The notes beneath the pieces were generated by a model. It was not told where the DNA came from, did not search any database, and saw only the letters and a list, made by a program, of their open reading frames with translations. From positions 124,001 to 188,000 of the forward strand of contig NZ_JAJQJH010000003.1 of the NCBI RefSeq assembly GCF_029544075.1: DNA of 64,000 nt, read 5' to 3'. This DNA is from Chromohalobacter canadensis. GTDB lineage: Bacteria > Pseudomonadota > Gammaproteobacteria > Pseudomonadales > Halomonadaceae. Of the stretch, positions 8,759 to 17,062 are shown one piece after another; the stretch's first letter is position 1; each line of letters begins with the position of its first letter. The position numbers and the translations under genes were made by a program.

Positions 8759-9601
8759 ATGTATCCCGATCCCGCATTGACGCATCGCGTCGAGGTCTTC
8801 ACCGGTCATGCGCTTGCCCCCTTGCCACTGGCCTGGGATGACAGTGCCAATTGGTTGTGGCGAACGCGTGATGAGGCACCACAGTTGCTCAAGCTGGCAC
8901 GAACGCACCCGGCCCAGGATCCATTCTGGCAGGGGTTGGAGCGTCTCTTCGGCTTTGACCGCTGGCGCTGTCCCGAGGCGCTGACGCGTTTGGTCGGTGC
9001 CTTGCCGACACAGTTGCCGCTCCCGCCATTACCGTTGACGTATCTGGGAGCACTGCACCAGACGCCGCTCTGGAGCCTGCCCTGGAGCGATGGTGCGTCG
9101 GCACGCATGGGAGAGGTGTTCGCTGAACTCTTGGGGAGTCAGTTGGGTCATCTGCACCGTGAAGCAGTATCGGGCTGGGGGCATCCTCTGGAGACGGTCT
9201 GGCCGCTATCGCAGTGGCCGCGACGGGCGCACGATTTTTTGAGATACCACCCACGCTGTGCCGATTGGGAGGCACTGCCTGACTTTCCCATACCGTCACG
9301 CGCTGTGTGGTGCCTGCCCGATTTGCGTGCCGATCAGTTCCTGTGCGGCGCCACCGGTTGGTTATGGAGCGACTGGGAGGCGCTGGTATGGGCGCCGCTC
9401 GAGTTCGATCTATGCGTGGCTGAGCTGCTCATTACGGGGGGCGCCGAGCGGGACGCCTTTGTCACCGCCTACCGGCGGCAGTCGCCGGACGTTACGCTTG
9501 GCGAGTATCGCCGGGGGATGCGTGCCCTTATCTGGGCCATGCGATTACAGGGCGATATCGACTGGCCTATCTTGCAATCGCATCCTGCCTGGTTGATGTA
9601 G
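8759..9601 (+). CDS. Phosphotransferase-fold protein, divergent from thiZXY
   Basis: 280-aa protein with weak aminoglycoside-phosphotransferase/choline-kinase features: LGHLHREAVSG resembles the LxxLH helix, LPDLRADQFL resembles the catalytic HxDxxxxN loop (D kept, H changed), and LWSDWEAL...EFDL resembles the metal-binding IDWE...YDL segment. ATG at 8759 has AGGAG five bases upstream; an in-frame GTG at 8711 has none. Its divergent pairing with a thiamine-precursor transporter makes a thiamine-kinase-like role worth testing, but that is inference. It could also be a degenerate, non-kinase member. Confidence 0.65.
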   Translation: MYPDPALTHRVEVFTGHALAPLPLAWDDSANWLWRTRDEAPQLLKLARTHPAQDPFWQGLERLFGFDRWRCPEALTRLVGALPTQLPLPPLPLTYLGALHQTPLWSLPWSDGASARMGEVFAELLGSQLGHLHREAVSGWGHPLETVWPLSQWPRRAHDFLRYHPRCADWEALPDFPIPSRAVWCLPDLRADQFLCGATGWLWSDWEALVWAPLEFDLCVAELLITGGAERDAFVTAYRRQSPDVTLGEYRRGMRALIWAMRLQGDIDWPILQSHPAWLM

Positions 9602-9667
9602 GTGACAGCATGGCGCGTCGGGACATGGCATACTAGGCCCTTGAATTTAGGGAGATAGTCGTTAGTC

Positions 9668-11377
9668 GTGGATACCATCAACAGCCTTTTTCTGTTTTCG
9701 GGGTTTCTAATCGCGCTCAGCATCGTCGCGAGCCGTGTCTCGTCGCGCATCGGTGTGCCACTGTTGGTGCTGTTCCTGGGGTTGGGCATGATGGCCGGCG
9801 AGGAAGGTGTACTAGGCATCGAATTCGATGACTATTCACTGGCCTACCTGATTGGGCACCTGGCGCTGGCAATGATCCTCCTCGATGGCGGGTTGCGCAC
9901 GCGGCTCAAGACGTTCCGTGTGGGTCTCAAACCGGCGCTGTGCCTGGCGACACTGGGGGTCTTCGTGACCAGTGGCCTCGTTGGCCTGATGGCGACCTGG
10001 ATCTTCGATCTGTCCTGGGTGGAAGGCTTGCTGGTGGGGGCGATCGTTGGTTCCACGGACGCTGCCGCGGTCTTTTCGATGCTCAGCGGTCAGGGTGTGA
10101 CGCTCAACGAGCGGGTGGGGGCGACGCTGGAGATCGAGTCGGGCACCAACGACCCGATGGCGATCTTTTTGACTATCACCCTGGCCGAAGTGCTGGTGAG
10201 CGGTGCCAGCGGTGTCGGGCATACACTGATGACATTCGTCTCGCAGTTCGGGTTGGGCTTGTTGGTCGGGGTTGGGGGCGGCTGGCTAGCTGCCAAGTTG
10301 CTGCGCTGGCTCGACCTGGCATCGGGACTCTATTCGCTACTGGCGCTGGCGTCGGGCTTTTTCATCTTTGGCTTGACCAGTGCGGCTGGCGGTAGCGGTT
10401 TCCTGGCGATTTATCTGGCTGGCTTGATGATCGGGAACCAGCCCGGGCGGCATCTTACGCATATTCTTCCGGTCCACGATGGCTTGGCTTGGCTGAGTCA
10501 GATCGGGCTTTTCCTGGTGCTGGGATTGTTGGTGACACCCAGTGAAATGATCGATTACGCCATACCGGGCGCTGTCTTGGCGTTGGGCCTGATTTTCGTG
10601 GCGCGTCCGTTGGCCGTACTGGTTTCGCTCAAGCCGTTCTTCAATTTCCGCTGGCGGGAGCTCGGCTTCATTTCCTGGGTCGGCTTGCGTGGGGCGGTGC
10701 CCATCGTGCTTGCCATCTTTCCGGTGATCGCCGGGGTCGAGAATGCGACGTTGTATTTCAACGTCGCATTCTTCGTGGTGCTGATGTCGTTGTTGATGCA
10801 GGGGGCCTCCCTGGCACGAGTGGCGCGTTGGATGCGCGTCGAAGTGCCGGCCGGGACAACGCCCAATCGCCGCGGGGCGCTTGGGGTGTTGCCGGAAAAC
10901 GATTATGAGATGTTCGTCTACAAGGTCGAGAACGAAGCGCTTGAGGACGTGCCCATTCGCTTGCTGCGCTTCCCGTCAGGGGCCTTGATTTCCGGCCTGT
11001 TTCGCAAGCACACCATGCTGCATGCTAAAGGCAGTACGCGGTTGAAACTTGGTGATGTCATTTGCGTCATCGGACGCAGCGAAGATCTACCGGCGCTCAA
11101 TCGATTGTTCAACGGAGATGCCACACTCAAGCGTGAGCGCGCCTTCTTCGGCACCTTTACATTGGATGGAGAAGCCGTCATGAGCGATGTGGCAGATGCT
11201 TATGGACTGACCTTGAGCGCCGGGGAGCAGAACATGACCCTGGGCGAATTCGTGTCGCTGCGTGTCGGCGGCCACCCCGTGGTAGGGGACGATGTCGATT
11301 GGCATGGCTTTCACTGGGTCGTCAATGCGGTGGAAGGTAATCGAGTGACTCGGGTTGGGTTGAGGCTTTATCACTGA
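9668..11377 (+). CDS. cvrA: CPA1 K+/H+ antiporter, NhaP2/CvrA type
   Basis: 569-aa antiporter. Roughly twelve membrane helices fill residues 1-395, with the ion-binding region VGAIVGSTDAAAVFSML and the ESGTNDPMAIF motif of the NhaP/NhaP2 branch. Residues from about 405 form a cytoplasmic regulatory part with a TrkA-C-like domain (VENEALEDVPI...VICVIGR) and a further tail. E. coli and Vibrio homologues export K+ and support growth in low or fluctuating salt. GTG start at 9668. Confidence 0.92.
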   Translation: MDTINSLFLFSGFLIALSIVASRVSSRIGVPLLVLFLGLGMMAGEEGVLGIEFDDYSLAYLIGHLALAMILLDGGLRTRLKTFRVGLKPALCLATLGVFVTSGLVGLMATWIFDLSWVEGLLVGAIVGSTDAAAVFSMLSGQGVTLNERVGATLEIESGTNDPMAIFLTITLAEVLVSGASGVGHTLMTFVSQFGLGLLVGVGGGWLAAKLLRWLDLASGLYSLLALASGFFIFGLTSAAGGSGFLAIYLAGLMIGNQPGRHLTHILPVHDGLAWLSQIGLFLVLGLLVTPSEMIDYAIPGAVLALGLIFVARPLAVLVSLKPFFNFRWRELGFISWVGLRGAVPIVLAIFPVIAGVENATLYFNVAFFVVLMSLLMQGASLARVARWMRVEVPAGTTPNRRGALGVLPENDYEMFVYKVENEALEDVPIRLLRFPSGALISGLFRKHTMLHAKGSTRLKLGDVICVIGRSEDLPALNRLFNGDATLKRERAFFGTFTLDGEAVMSDVADAYGLTLSAGEQNMTLGEFVSLRVGGHPVVGDDVDWHGFHWVVNAVEGNRVTRVGLRLYH

Positions 11378-11458
11378 GCCAGGAACTTGAAGGCAATAGC
11401 GCACAGCACGTTATCTTGTTCTACGCTGAGTAGATTGTTTTGTCCTGCGGAGTTTGTC

Positions 11459-11710
11459 ATGTCCATGCCCCATCGGCGCCTCTATCGTTGTCGCGCTTGT
11501 CAGGTTGAAGTATTCATCCAGGCAACCCGACGGCCGCTGGAAGCCAGGTGCCCGGAATGCGCGGCGAGCGATTTCGAGAGCGTCGAGATGGCCGGGGCGC
11601 ATCCGCGTGCCACCGTCGATGAACTGCTGGCGAAGGCGTTGGACCGCGAGGGCAGGGACTCTCGTGATGTTTTGCGGCACGTTGAAGAATCGGCGTGTCG
11701 TGATATTTAA
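11459..11710 (+). CDS. Small zinc-ribbon protein
   Basis: 83-aa protein with two CxxC pairs (CRACQ near residue 11 and CPECA near 31) forming a single zinc ribbon like the FmdB/regulatory zinc-finger group, then a helical acidic tail. ATG at 11459 has GGAG six bases upstream; the longer in-frame start is not supported. Function unknown. Confidence 0.75.
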   Translation: MSMPHRRLYRCRACQVEVFIQATRRPLEARCPECAASDFESVEMAGAHPRATVDELLAKALDREGRDSRDVLRHVEESACRDI

Positions 11711-11754
11711 TCGCTCCGTGCGGTGTTTTGGCTAGTTGATAAGGAGCCGTTTGC

Positions 11755-12420
11755 GTGATTCAACGGCACGGTCCCAATGAGCACGGCCGCGACTTCATCG
11801 TCGGCGATATACATGGCCAGTTGGCGTTGCTTAATGACAGGTTGAGCGCAGTCGATTTCGATCGACAACGCGATAGACTGTTCAGCGTCGGGGATCTGAT
11901 CGATCGTGGTGCCGATAGCCTGCAGTGCTTGTCTCTAGCCCTCGAACCTTGGTTCTACGCCGTGCGTGGCAATCACGAAATGCTGGCGCATGACGCGTTG
12001 CTGGGCGAAGAAAGAGGCAGTCTAAAAACCCGCGATGCCTGGATGATCAACGGAGGCACATGGGCCCTGGAGGCGGGGTTGGCCGAGGCACAGATGATGC
12101 TTCAGCAGGCTTTGCCATGCATGCCTTATGCGCGCGAAATAGCCGTCGCCGGCAAGCGTCTCGGCATTGTTCACGCCGAACCTCCCGCCGACTGGCGGGA
12201 TGTCGTAACGCCTTCTCAGGACCTGCTTTGGGGAAGAACACGCATCCGGCGTGGTAACGAGACCCCGGTCAGCGGCATAGATGCCGTGGTGGTAGGACAC
12301 ACCATCGTGGAGCGCCCCTTGTGGCTGGGGAACGTCCACTACATCGACACCGGCGCCTTCACGACGGGGAGATTAACGCTCATTGAGGCGCGCTCGTTGA
12401 TGAGTAGTGTCGAATCGTAG
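11755..12420 (+). CDS. Metallophosphoesterase, PrpA/PrpB-type Ser/Thr phosphatase
   Basis: 221-aa calcineurin-like phosphatase with all metal-site motifs: GDIHG (17-21), GDLIDRG and GNHE, plus a late GHT. This matches the short bacterial PrpA/PrpB (lambda NinI-like) phosphatases. GTG start with AAGGAG about 8 bp upstream. Substrate not predictable. Confidence 0.88.
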   Translation: MIQRHGPNEHGRDFIVGDIHGQLALLNDRLSAVDFDRQRDRLFSVGDLIDRGADSLQCLSLALEPWFYAVRGNHEMLAHDALLGEERGSLKTRDAWMINGGTWALEAGLAEAQMMLQQALPCMPYAREIAVAGKRLGIVHAEPPADWRDVVTPSQDLLWGRTRIRRGNETPVSGIDAVVVGHTIVERPLWLGNVHYIDTGAFTTGRLTLIEARSLMSSVES

Positions 12421-12465
12421 CTAATGTAGCAGTGCAATGTGACGACAGTGGGATGTAAAATCCCA

Positions 12466-12510
12466 AACGAAAACGCCCCGAGACCAGCAAGTTACTGAAA
12501 TCTCAGGGCG
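12466..12510 (-). terminator. Terminator of tRNA-Ser(CGA)
   Basis: On the minus strand CGCCCTGAGA pairs with TCTCGGGGCG (10 bp, one G-T), followed by TTTTCGTTT. A near-identical copy follows at 12666-12710. Confidence 0.88.
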
Positions 12511-12521
12511 CTTGGATGTAG

Positions 12522-12612
12522 TGGCGGAGGGACAGGGATTCGAACCCTGGGTAGGCTATTAACCTACGCCGGTTTTCGAGACCGGTACATTCAACCACTC
12601 TGCCATCCCTCC
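12522..12612 (-). tRNA. tRNA-Ser(CGA)
   Basis: 91-nt class II tRNA with encoded CCA (12522-12524 on the plus strand as TGG). Anticodon stem CCGGT/ACCGG, loop CTCGAAA, anticodon CGA. Long variable arm GTAGG...CCTAC, T-loop GTTCGAATC. Ends in its own terminator. Confidence 0.96.
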
Positions 12613-12665
12613 GGTTTAAGCCGCATACATTACCAGTGTGTGCTGAAGCGTCAATAGCTTTTATA

Positions 12666-12710
12666 CGAAAAAACGCCCCGAGACCAGTAAGTTACTGAAA
12701 CCTCAGGGCG
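12666..12710 (-). terminator. Original terminator of tRNA-Ser(TGA), displaced by the prophage
   Basis: Copy of the terminator at 12466-12510 with only a few substitutions. It now follows the truncated tRNA fragment (attL) and is separated from the functional tRNA-Ser(TGA) by the whole prophage. Confidence 0.82.
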
Positions 12711-12721
12711 CTTGGATGTGG

Positions 12722-12783
12722 TGGCGGAGGGACAGGGATTCGAACCCTGGGAAGGCGCAAACCTTCGCCGGTTTTCAAGACCG
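12722..12783 (-). repeat. attL: displaced 3' end of tRNA-Ser(TGA)
   Basis: 62 bp identical to 63902-63963. It covers the CCA end, T-arm, variable arm and 3' anticodon arm of tRNA-Ser(TGA), then diverges in the anticodon stem (12784), so no complete tRNA is present here. It is the chromosomal half left behind by integration. Confidence 0.93.
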
Positions 12784-12833
12784 TACAATAAAGAGCGATT
12801 ATCGCTTTAAAATCAATATGTTATCCCATGGCT

Positions 12834-12855
12834 CTATAACGGTAATGCGTTATAG
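12834..12855. repeat. Left arm-type inverted repeat
   Basis: CTATAACG (12834-12841) and CGTTATAG (12848-12855) in an AT-rich segment between attL and int. The same octamers recur just inside the right end, as expected for integrase or Xis arm sites. Confidence 0.65.
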
Positions 12856-12900
12856 ATGGGCGTTTCCCGGCGTTAATGCCTCGATATTCGAGGCTTTGGG

Positions 12901-13908
12901 TTATAGGAAATCGTCGCTCTCAAGTTCCAGTGCTGTCACCGACAACACCTGTTTCTGTCGCAGGTAGATCTCGGTCGTGCGCTGGTCGCTATGCTGCAAA
13001 TTAGTGGTGACGTCGATTCCTTGGCGCTCGGCATCGGTGGCGTGCTTGGCGCGCAGGTCGTGCTCGGTAAATCTTTCCCGCAAACCGCCTTCCTTTATGG
13101 CCTTGCGCATTCCCCACTGCCATCGGCTGTGAAACGCATCCTTGCTGTAGGCTTTGCCATATCGGTCGCAGAACAGGGTGGCGCCCTTGTGCTTGCTGTC
13201 GGCTTTCACCCAGGCGACGATCCGGCTTAGCTGATCGGTCCACGGTATCACGAATTGCTTGCGCGTCTTGCTGGCGCGCATGACGATCCCACTGGCCTGC
13301 AATTGATCCACGCGAAGAGTGAGGATGTCACGCTGGCGAAGCCCGGTAATGTACTTGAACATCGCATAATGGCGCACCCATGGTGTCGTGTATTTCAGGA
13401 AAGTGGCAAATTCCGCATCGGTGACATAGCGATCACGCGGCGCCACCTTGAGCTTTTCCACCGGCGCGGCCGGATTGTGCTCGTGGACGCCCCAACGCTG
13501 AGCGTACTTGAAGACGTGCTTGAGCAGGGCGAGCTCGTGATTGGCCTGCGTAGGGGATTGGGTGCCGCGTTTGTCCAAGTAGGCGTAGACGTGGTGCACC
13601 GTGATGTCCTCTGGCTCGCATTCAGCGAACACCAGGCGCAGACGTTTGAGCTCGTCACGATTGGACTTCCGTGTCGCCTCGCTTCCTTTCGCGGGAATGA
13701 TCTCGGCTTCGTAGCGATCGAAGAGACGGCCCATGCCGGCCTTCGGGAAAAGACGGCCTTCCCATGCCTTGAACGCTTCCCTTGCTTCATCCTCATCGGT
13801 CCCGAGCTTGATCCAGGTCTTGCCGACCAATTTGGCTTGGCGGGCGTTGCACTTGTAACGCCAAGCTCCGTCCTTCCAGTAGACGCGCGGGATACCGATT
13901 TTGCTCAC
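12901..13908 (-). CDS. int: Tyrosine-recombinase integrase
   Basis: 335-aa phage integrase. An N-terminal arm-binding region (about 1-60) and core-binding domain (60-155) precede the catalytic domain. Active-site residues are R191 (TGLRQRD), K214 (SKTRK), H283 and R286 (HDLR), H306 (LQHSD) and nucleophile Y315 (TTEIYLR). It is adjacent to attL and reads toward it. The start overlaps the upstream DUF4224 stop (ATGA at 13905-13908), so the two are co-translated. Confidence 0.95.
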   Translation of the reverse strand: MSKIGIPRVYWKDGAWRYKCNARQAKLVGKTWIKLGTDEDEAREAFKAWEGRLFPKAGMGRLFDRYEAEIIPAKGSEATRKSNRDELKRLRLVFAECEPEDITVHHVYAYLDKRGTQSPTQANHELALLKHVFKYAQRWGVHEHNPAAPVEKLKVAPRDRYVTDAEFATFLKYTTPWVRHYAMFKYITGLRQRDILTLRVDQLQASGIVMRASKTRKQFVIPWTDQLSRIVAWVKADSKHKGATLFCDRYGKAYSKDAFHSRWQWGMRKAIKEGGLRERFTEHDLRAKHATDAERQGIDVTTNLQHSDQRTTEIYLRQKQVLSVTALELESDDFL

Positions 13909-14141
13909 GATGCCAAGGCTCCAAGATTGGGTTCACGTTTTTTTTGATCAGACTGCGCCGTGCCGCATAGCACTTCTTCGACATGTCGGCGCCCGACCAG
14001 TGTTTCGCCGGCGGCGTTGAGCAGCCAGCGCACCCCCATTTCGTCGAGCTGCTGGCGCTGCTCTTTGCCTCGGCGTCGCCCGGTGAGTTGTTCGAGTTCG
14101 CCGGGCGTCAGAAATAGACTCGACTCCATGATCGCCTCCAT
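13905..14141 (-). CDS. DUF4224 protein, probable excisionase-type partner of Int
   Basis: 78 aa (or 74 aa from the second Met, 14129). SLFLTPGELEQLTGRRRGKEQRQQLDEMG is the DUF4224 pattern: an MerR/Xis-like helix followed by a short wing. Such proteins sit immediately upstream of tyrosine integrases in many prophages. Xis function is inferred from position. Confidence 0.75.
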   Translation of the reverse strand: MEAIMESSLFLTPGELEQLTGRRRGKEQRQQLDEMGVRWLLNAAGETLVGRRHVEEVLCGTAQSDQKKREPNLGALAS

Positions 14142-14181
14142 ATCTCAGGGCCTGAAAGGGCCGCACAGGGCCTACAAACAA

Positions 14182-14200
14182 GAAAACCGCCATCGGCGGT
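14182..14200 (-). terminator. Rho-independent terminator in the leftward operon
   Basis: Minus strand CCGCC-GAT-GGCGG followed by TTTTCTTG. Lies between the early leftward genes and the xis-int pair, suggesting that int is separately expressed or needs antitermination. Confidence 0.7.
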
Positions 14201-14213
14201 CGTGGTGATGCCT

Positions 14214-14256
14214 TGTTAATTTTTGGCGCCCTACCGTAGGGCGGGAAAAATTAACA
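14214..14256. terminator. 43-bp near-perfect palindrome with flanking A/T runs
   Basis: TGTTAATTTTT...AAAAATTAACA enclose CGCCCTA/TAGGGCG. Read on either strand it gives a GC stem followed by a T-run, the form of a bidirectional terminator. With 14182-14200 it makes a tandem block ahead of xis-int. Confidence 0.72.
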
Positions 14257-14291
14257 TGCCGATATTTCGGGCATATCGAATAATGCGACGA

Positions 14292-14462
14292 TTACGGCTT
14301 GCGCTCGTCTTTTTGGTCGCTGACCGTCCCGACAATGCGCCCGCACTCCGCTTCCTCCATCACCTGAAGCCCCTCGATGAAGCCGTCGGCTTTGCCGACC
14401 TGATACCCTATTCGCAGACCAGCAACAATGGCGGCGGCGAGTAGCAAGGAAGTGGCTATCAT
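14292..14462 (-). CDS. Small membrane protein, lambda Rz-like size (56 aa)
   Basis: Begins with a hydrophobic helix (MIATSLLLAAAIVAGLRIGY) followed by a short charged tail ending KDERKP. Its ATG overlaps the upstream stop as ATGA (14459-14462), which supports translation despite the small size. No family recognised; a membrane-anchored regulator or exclusion peptide are possibilities. Confidence 0.6.
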   Translation of the reverse strand: MIATSLLLAAAIVAGLRIGYQVGKADGFIEGLQVMEEAECGRIVGTVSDQKDERKP

Positions 14463-15025
14463 GTGTCACCTCCCTCGGCCTGGCGGCGGTATTTATCGGC
14501 GCGAAGCAATAGCGCCCCGCGCTCTTCGCCCTTTCCGATCATCCCCGTTGGCCAGAATCTGCGCGCCATTTCTTCCAGCGCTTCCGCCTTCCACTGCGCT
14601 TTGAGGTGAGCGAGCGATTGGGTTGGCGTCTCTTTTAGCGCGCGCTTGGCATCGTCCGCATAATCCGGCGTCACTTCTCCATCGCGGGCGAGCTGGTGTA
14701 ACACCGACTGACATGCTTCAAGTTCTCGCCGCAGATTCTCCACATGCGCCGCCAGAGCATCCCGCTCTTCCTTTGTCTTCTTGACGAGCTGCGGCTCGAA
14801 CCCGGTCAGCTCGGTTGAGGATTCTTCTCCTAGTGCTTCCTGAACCGCACCCAGCGTCTCGCAAGCCTGGGCAAACATACGGCTGAGGCGATCTCGATCC
14901 TCGCCGAAAGACTCCAGCGTCTGGCACAGCCCCAATATGTGCTCTTTCTCGGTCGGCAGTATGTCCGGCTTGGCCGTCGCAAAGTTGTGGCTGTAGGCAA
15001 TAGCCGTTTGATAGTCCGTGCTCAT
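14459..15025 (-). CDS. Phage hypothetical protein, coiled coil
   Basis: 188 aa, strongly helical, with a coiled-coil stretch around residues 80-112 (KKTKEERDALAAHVENLRRE) and a C-terminal region rich in E, R and K with FWPTGMIGKGEERG. Not recognised. Overlaps both neighbours by 4 bp, so part of the leftward operon. Confidence 0.65.
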   Translation of the reverse strand: MSTDYQTAIAYSHNFATAKPDILPTEKEHILGLCQTLESFGEDRDRLSRMFAQACETLGAVQEALGEESSTELTGFEPQLVKKTKEERDALAAHVENLRRELEACQSVLHQLARDGEVTPDYADDAKRALKETPTQSLAHLKAQWKAEALEEMARRFWPTGMIGKGEERGALLLRADKYRRQAEGGDT

Positions 15026-15348
15026 AAATCACGCCCCTCCACTGCGTTGACGACTCGCGTCGTTGTCTTGGTGCTCAGGTAGCCGTGCCGTAGCTGGACC
15101 TCGGTGGCCACGGTGCGCAGCACTTCCACCAATTTGCTGCGCTGCGTCTCGGTCTTTTTCAGCTTTGCCTCGGCATATTGCAGTTGCGTCGATAGCTGAA
15201 GCACCTGGCCTTCGAGCTTATCGTTTCTGCGGTTGGCGCCGTCCAGGCCGTCGAGCGCCACCGTTTTCTCTTGCTGCACTTCTTCCAGGCGCTGAGCGAG
15301 ATTTTCGAACGCCTCGTCTTCTTCTCGGGTGACTGCGAGATCTGTCAT
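15022..15348 (-). CDS. Phage hypothetical protein, coiled coil
   Basis: 108 aa with heptad-like helix through residues 10-75 (EDEAFENLAQRLEEVQQEK; AEAKLKKTETQRSKL). No family recognised. ATGA overlap with the next gene (15022-15025). Confidence 0.65.
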   Translation of the reverse strand: MTDLAVTREEDEAFENLAQRLEEVQQEKTVALDGLDGANRRNDKLEGQVLQLSTQLQYAEAKLKKTETQRSKLVEVLRTVATEVQLRHGYLSTKTTTRVVNAVEGRDL

Positions 15349-15356
15349 GGATCCTC

Positions 15357-17054
15357 CTATGCCGCCTCCGGTGCGGCAGGCATGAACTTGCGTTCGTGAG
15401 TGAAATTGGCCTCGACGATGGCGCGGGCCAGCGGTGGGCAGACGCTGTTGCCGATGAGCCTGACTTGCGTGTACTTGGGAACCTTCTTGCCGCCGGCCTC
15501 GGCGAGCTGGTAGCTGGCGGGGAAGCCCTGGGCCATGGCCAACTCATGGGGCTGCAGCATCCGCATACCGATGTCGGTGATGACGTACTGCTCGCCCTCG
15601 ATGGTCACGGTGACCAGCTGGAAGCGGTCCTTGGTGGTGACCGTTGGTGCCGGGTCGCGCAAGTCGCGGCCTGTCTCGCCCGAGCCACTGCCGTAGTAGG
15701 GCGCGAGGAACGCGGCCACGGCGGCGGCGTGTGTGCCGCCGGCGCATACGGTCGGCATCGGTTCGCGGATGTCTCGCCCGCCGCGCTCGCTGCCCTTGAG
15801 GTTGACCAGGTTGGCCGCGACCAGGGCGTTATGATCGGTGGCGGTGATCGTCGGTACCGGCCGGCGCAGGTCGTCACCGACGACGCCGGTGAAGTGTTTG
15901 GCGAGGAACGCCGAGACCAGGGCGCTCTTGCCGCCACCGCCCGCCGTAACTGTGCCGAGCGGATCATCGACACCGTGGCCAACACTGGCGCCGAACTGGC
16001 GGGAGATAGTCGCCGACACGATGCCCAGCGGTGCGCATCCGCCCGGGTTGACGCCTGGCCGGGTGACGTTGGCGTTGGCCGTGATGGTGTGCATCGGCTC
16101 GTCAGCACGGTGGCCGACTGCCCCGCTGCGAAACTTGGTGATGTGCGGCGCGACCACTGCGAAGCCAGGCGAGGTGGTGAGCGTCTGCATCGGCTCGTTG
16201 ATGCCCTGGCCACGAAACGCCGAGTACCACGATGCGGTGTGGTTGCACTTCACGATGAACGGGTCGCCGCTCTCGATCACGTACCGCATCACCCCCTTGG
16301 CGATCCGCTTCATTGTGTTCTCGGCCAGCGGCCGGGGGCGGTCGAATATCGACTGGCAGGGTATCGACCAGTCGATGCACTCGGCCGCGGTGCGGTATGG
16401 CTTCATCTTGCCGCGCTTCACTGCGGGCGCTTCGGGCGCGGCGTGGGTCGGCTTAGGCCAGACGATGGGCAGGCCGTCTCGGCGTGCGATCAGGAACAGA
16501 CGCTTGCGGATGGTCGGCGTGCCGTAGTCATGGGCGCGCAGCAGGCGCCAGTCAACGTCATACCCGTGACGCTTGAGCGCCCGGACGAATCCCCGGAAGG
16601 TCTGGCCCTTGCGCGCTGGGTCTGGCACCAACTGATCCTTGGCGTTCTTGACCAGAGGGCCCCAGTCCTGGAATTCCTCGACGTTCTCGAGGATGATTAT
16701 CCGTGGCTTCACTTTCGCAGCCCACCGGGCGGCAACCCACGCCAGCCCGCGAACCGACTTCGATACCGGGCGCCCACCCTTGGCTTTGCTGTGGTGCCGG
16801 CAGTCTGGCGAGAACCAGGCCAGCCCGACCGGCATGCCCCGCGTCGCATTCTCGGGATCGATATCCCACACGTCAGCGACCGAGTGCTCGGTGTCAGGAT
16901 GGTTGGCGGTGTGGACGGCGATGGCATCCGGGTCATGGTTGATGGCGAGATCAACAGGCCGGCCCAGGGCCTGTTCGATGCCTTCCGATGCACCGCCACC
17001 GCCCGCGAAGTTATCGACGACCAGCTCGTGGCCGAATAGGCTTAGATTGCTCAT
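15357..17054 (-). CDS. Orphan DNA (cytosine-5) methyltransferase
   Basis: 565-aa C5-methyltransferase. Motif I is DNFAGGGGASEG (14-25). Motif IV reads FSPDCRHHSKAKGG with catalytic C85, the phage-type SPDC variant of the usual PCQ. Motif VI is ENV (123-125) and the C-terminal motifs IX-X include MLQPHELAMAQGFP and RLIGNSVCPPLARAIV. Between them lie several degenerate repeats of a DDPxxTVTA-type unit. No restriction nuclease is nearby, so a self-protection role against host restriction is likely. ATG at 17054 is preferred because a longer frame would overlap the glutaredoxin gene. Confidence 0.92.
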   Translation of the reverse strand: MSNLSLFGHELVVDNFAGGGGASEGIEQALGRPVDLAINHDPDAIAVHTANHPDTEHSVADVWDIDPENATRGMPVGLAWFSPDCRHHSKAKGGRPVSKSVRGLAWVAARWAAKVKPRIIILENVEEFQDWGPLVKNAKDQLVPDPARKGQTFRGFVRALKRHGYDVDWRLLRAHDYGTPTIRKRLFLIARRDGLPIVWPKPTHAAPEAPAVKRGKMKPYRTAAECIDWSIPCQSIFDRPRPLAENTMKRIAKGVMRYVIESGDPFIVKCNHTASWYSAFRGQGINEPMQTLTTSPGFAVVAPHITKFRSGAVGHRADEPMHTITANANVTRPGVNPGGCAPLGIVSATISRQFGASVGHGVDDPLGTVTAGGGGKSALVSAFLAKHFTGVVGDDLRRPVPTITATDHNALVAANLVNLKGSERGGRDIREPMPTVCAGGTHAAAVAAFLAPYYGSGSGETGRDLRDPAPTVTTKDRFQLVTVTIEGEQYVITDIGMRMLQPHELAMAQGFPASYQLAEAGGKKVPKYTQVRLIGNSVCPPLARAIVEANFTHERKFMPAAPEAA

Positions 17055-17062
17055 GCTGATTC

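Noticed and set aside
12722-12812. A third complete tRNA-Ser gene
   Set aside because: Only the 3' 62 nt match; the sequence diverges inside the anticodon stem and no 5' half follows, so it is an att remnant.
15396-17039. 547-aa plus-strand ORF
   Set aside because: Antisense shadow of the methyltransferase, whose motifs I-X are all in frame on the minus strand.
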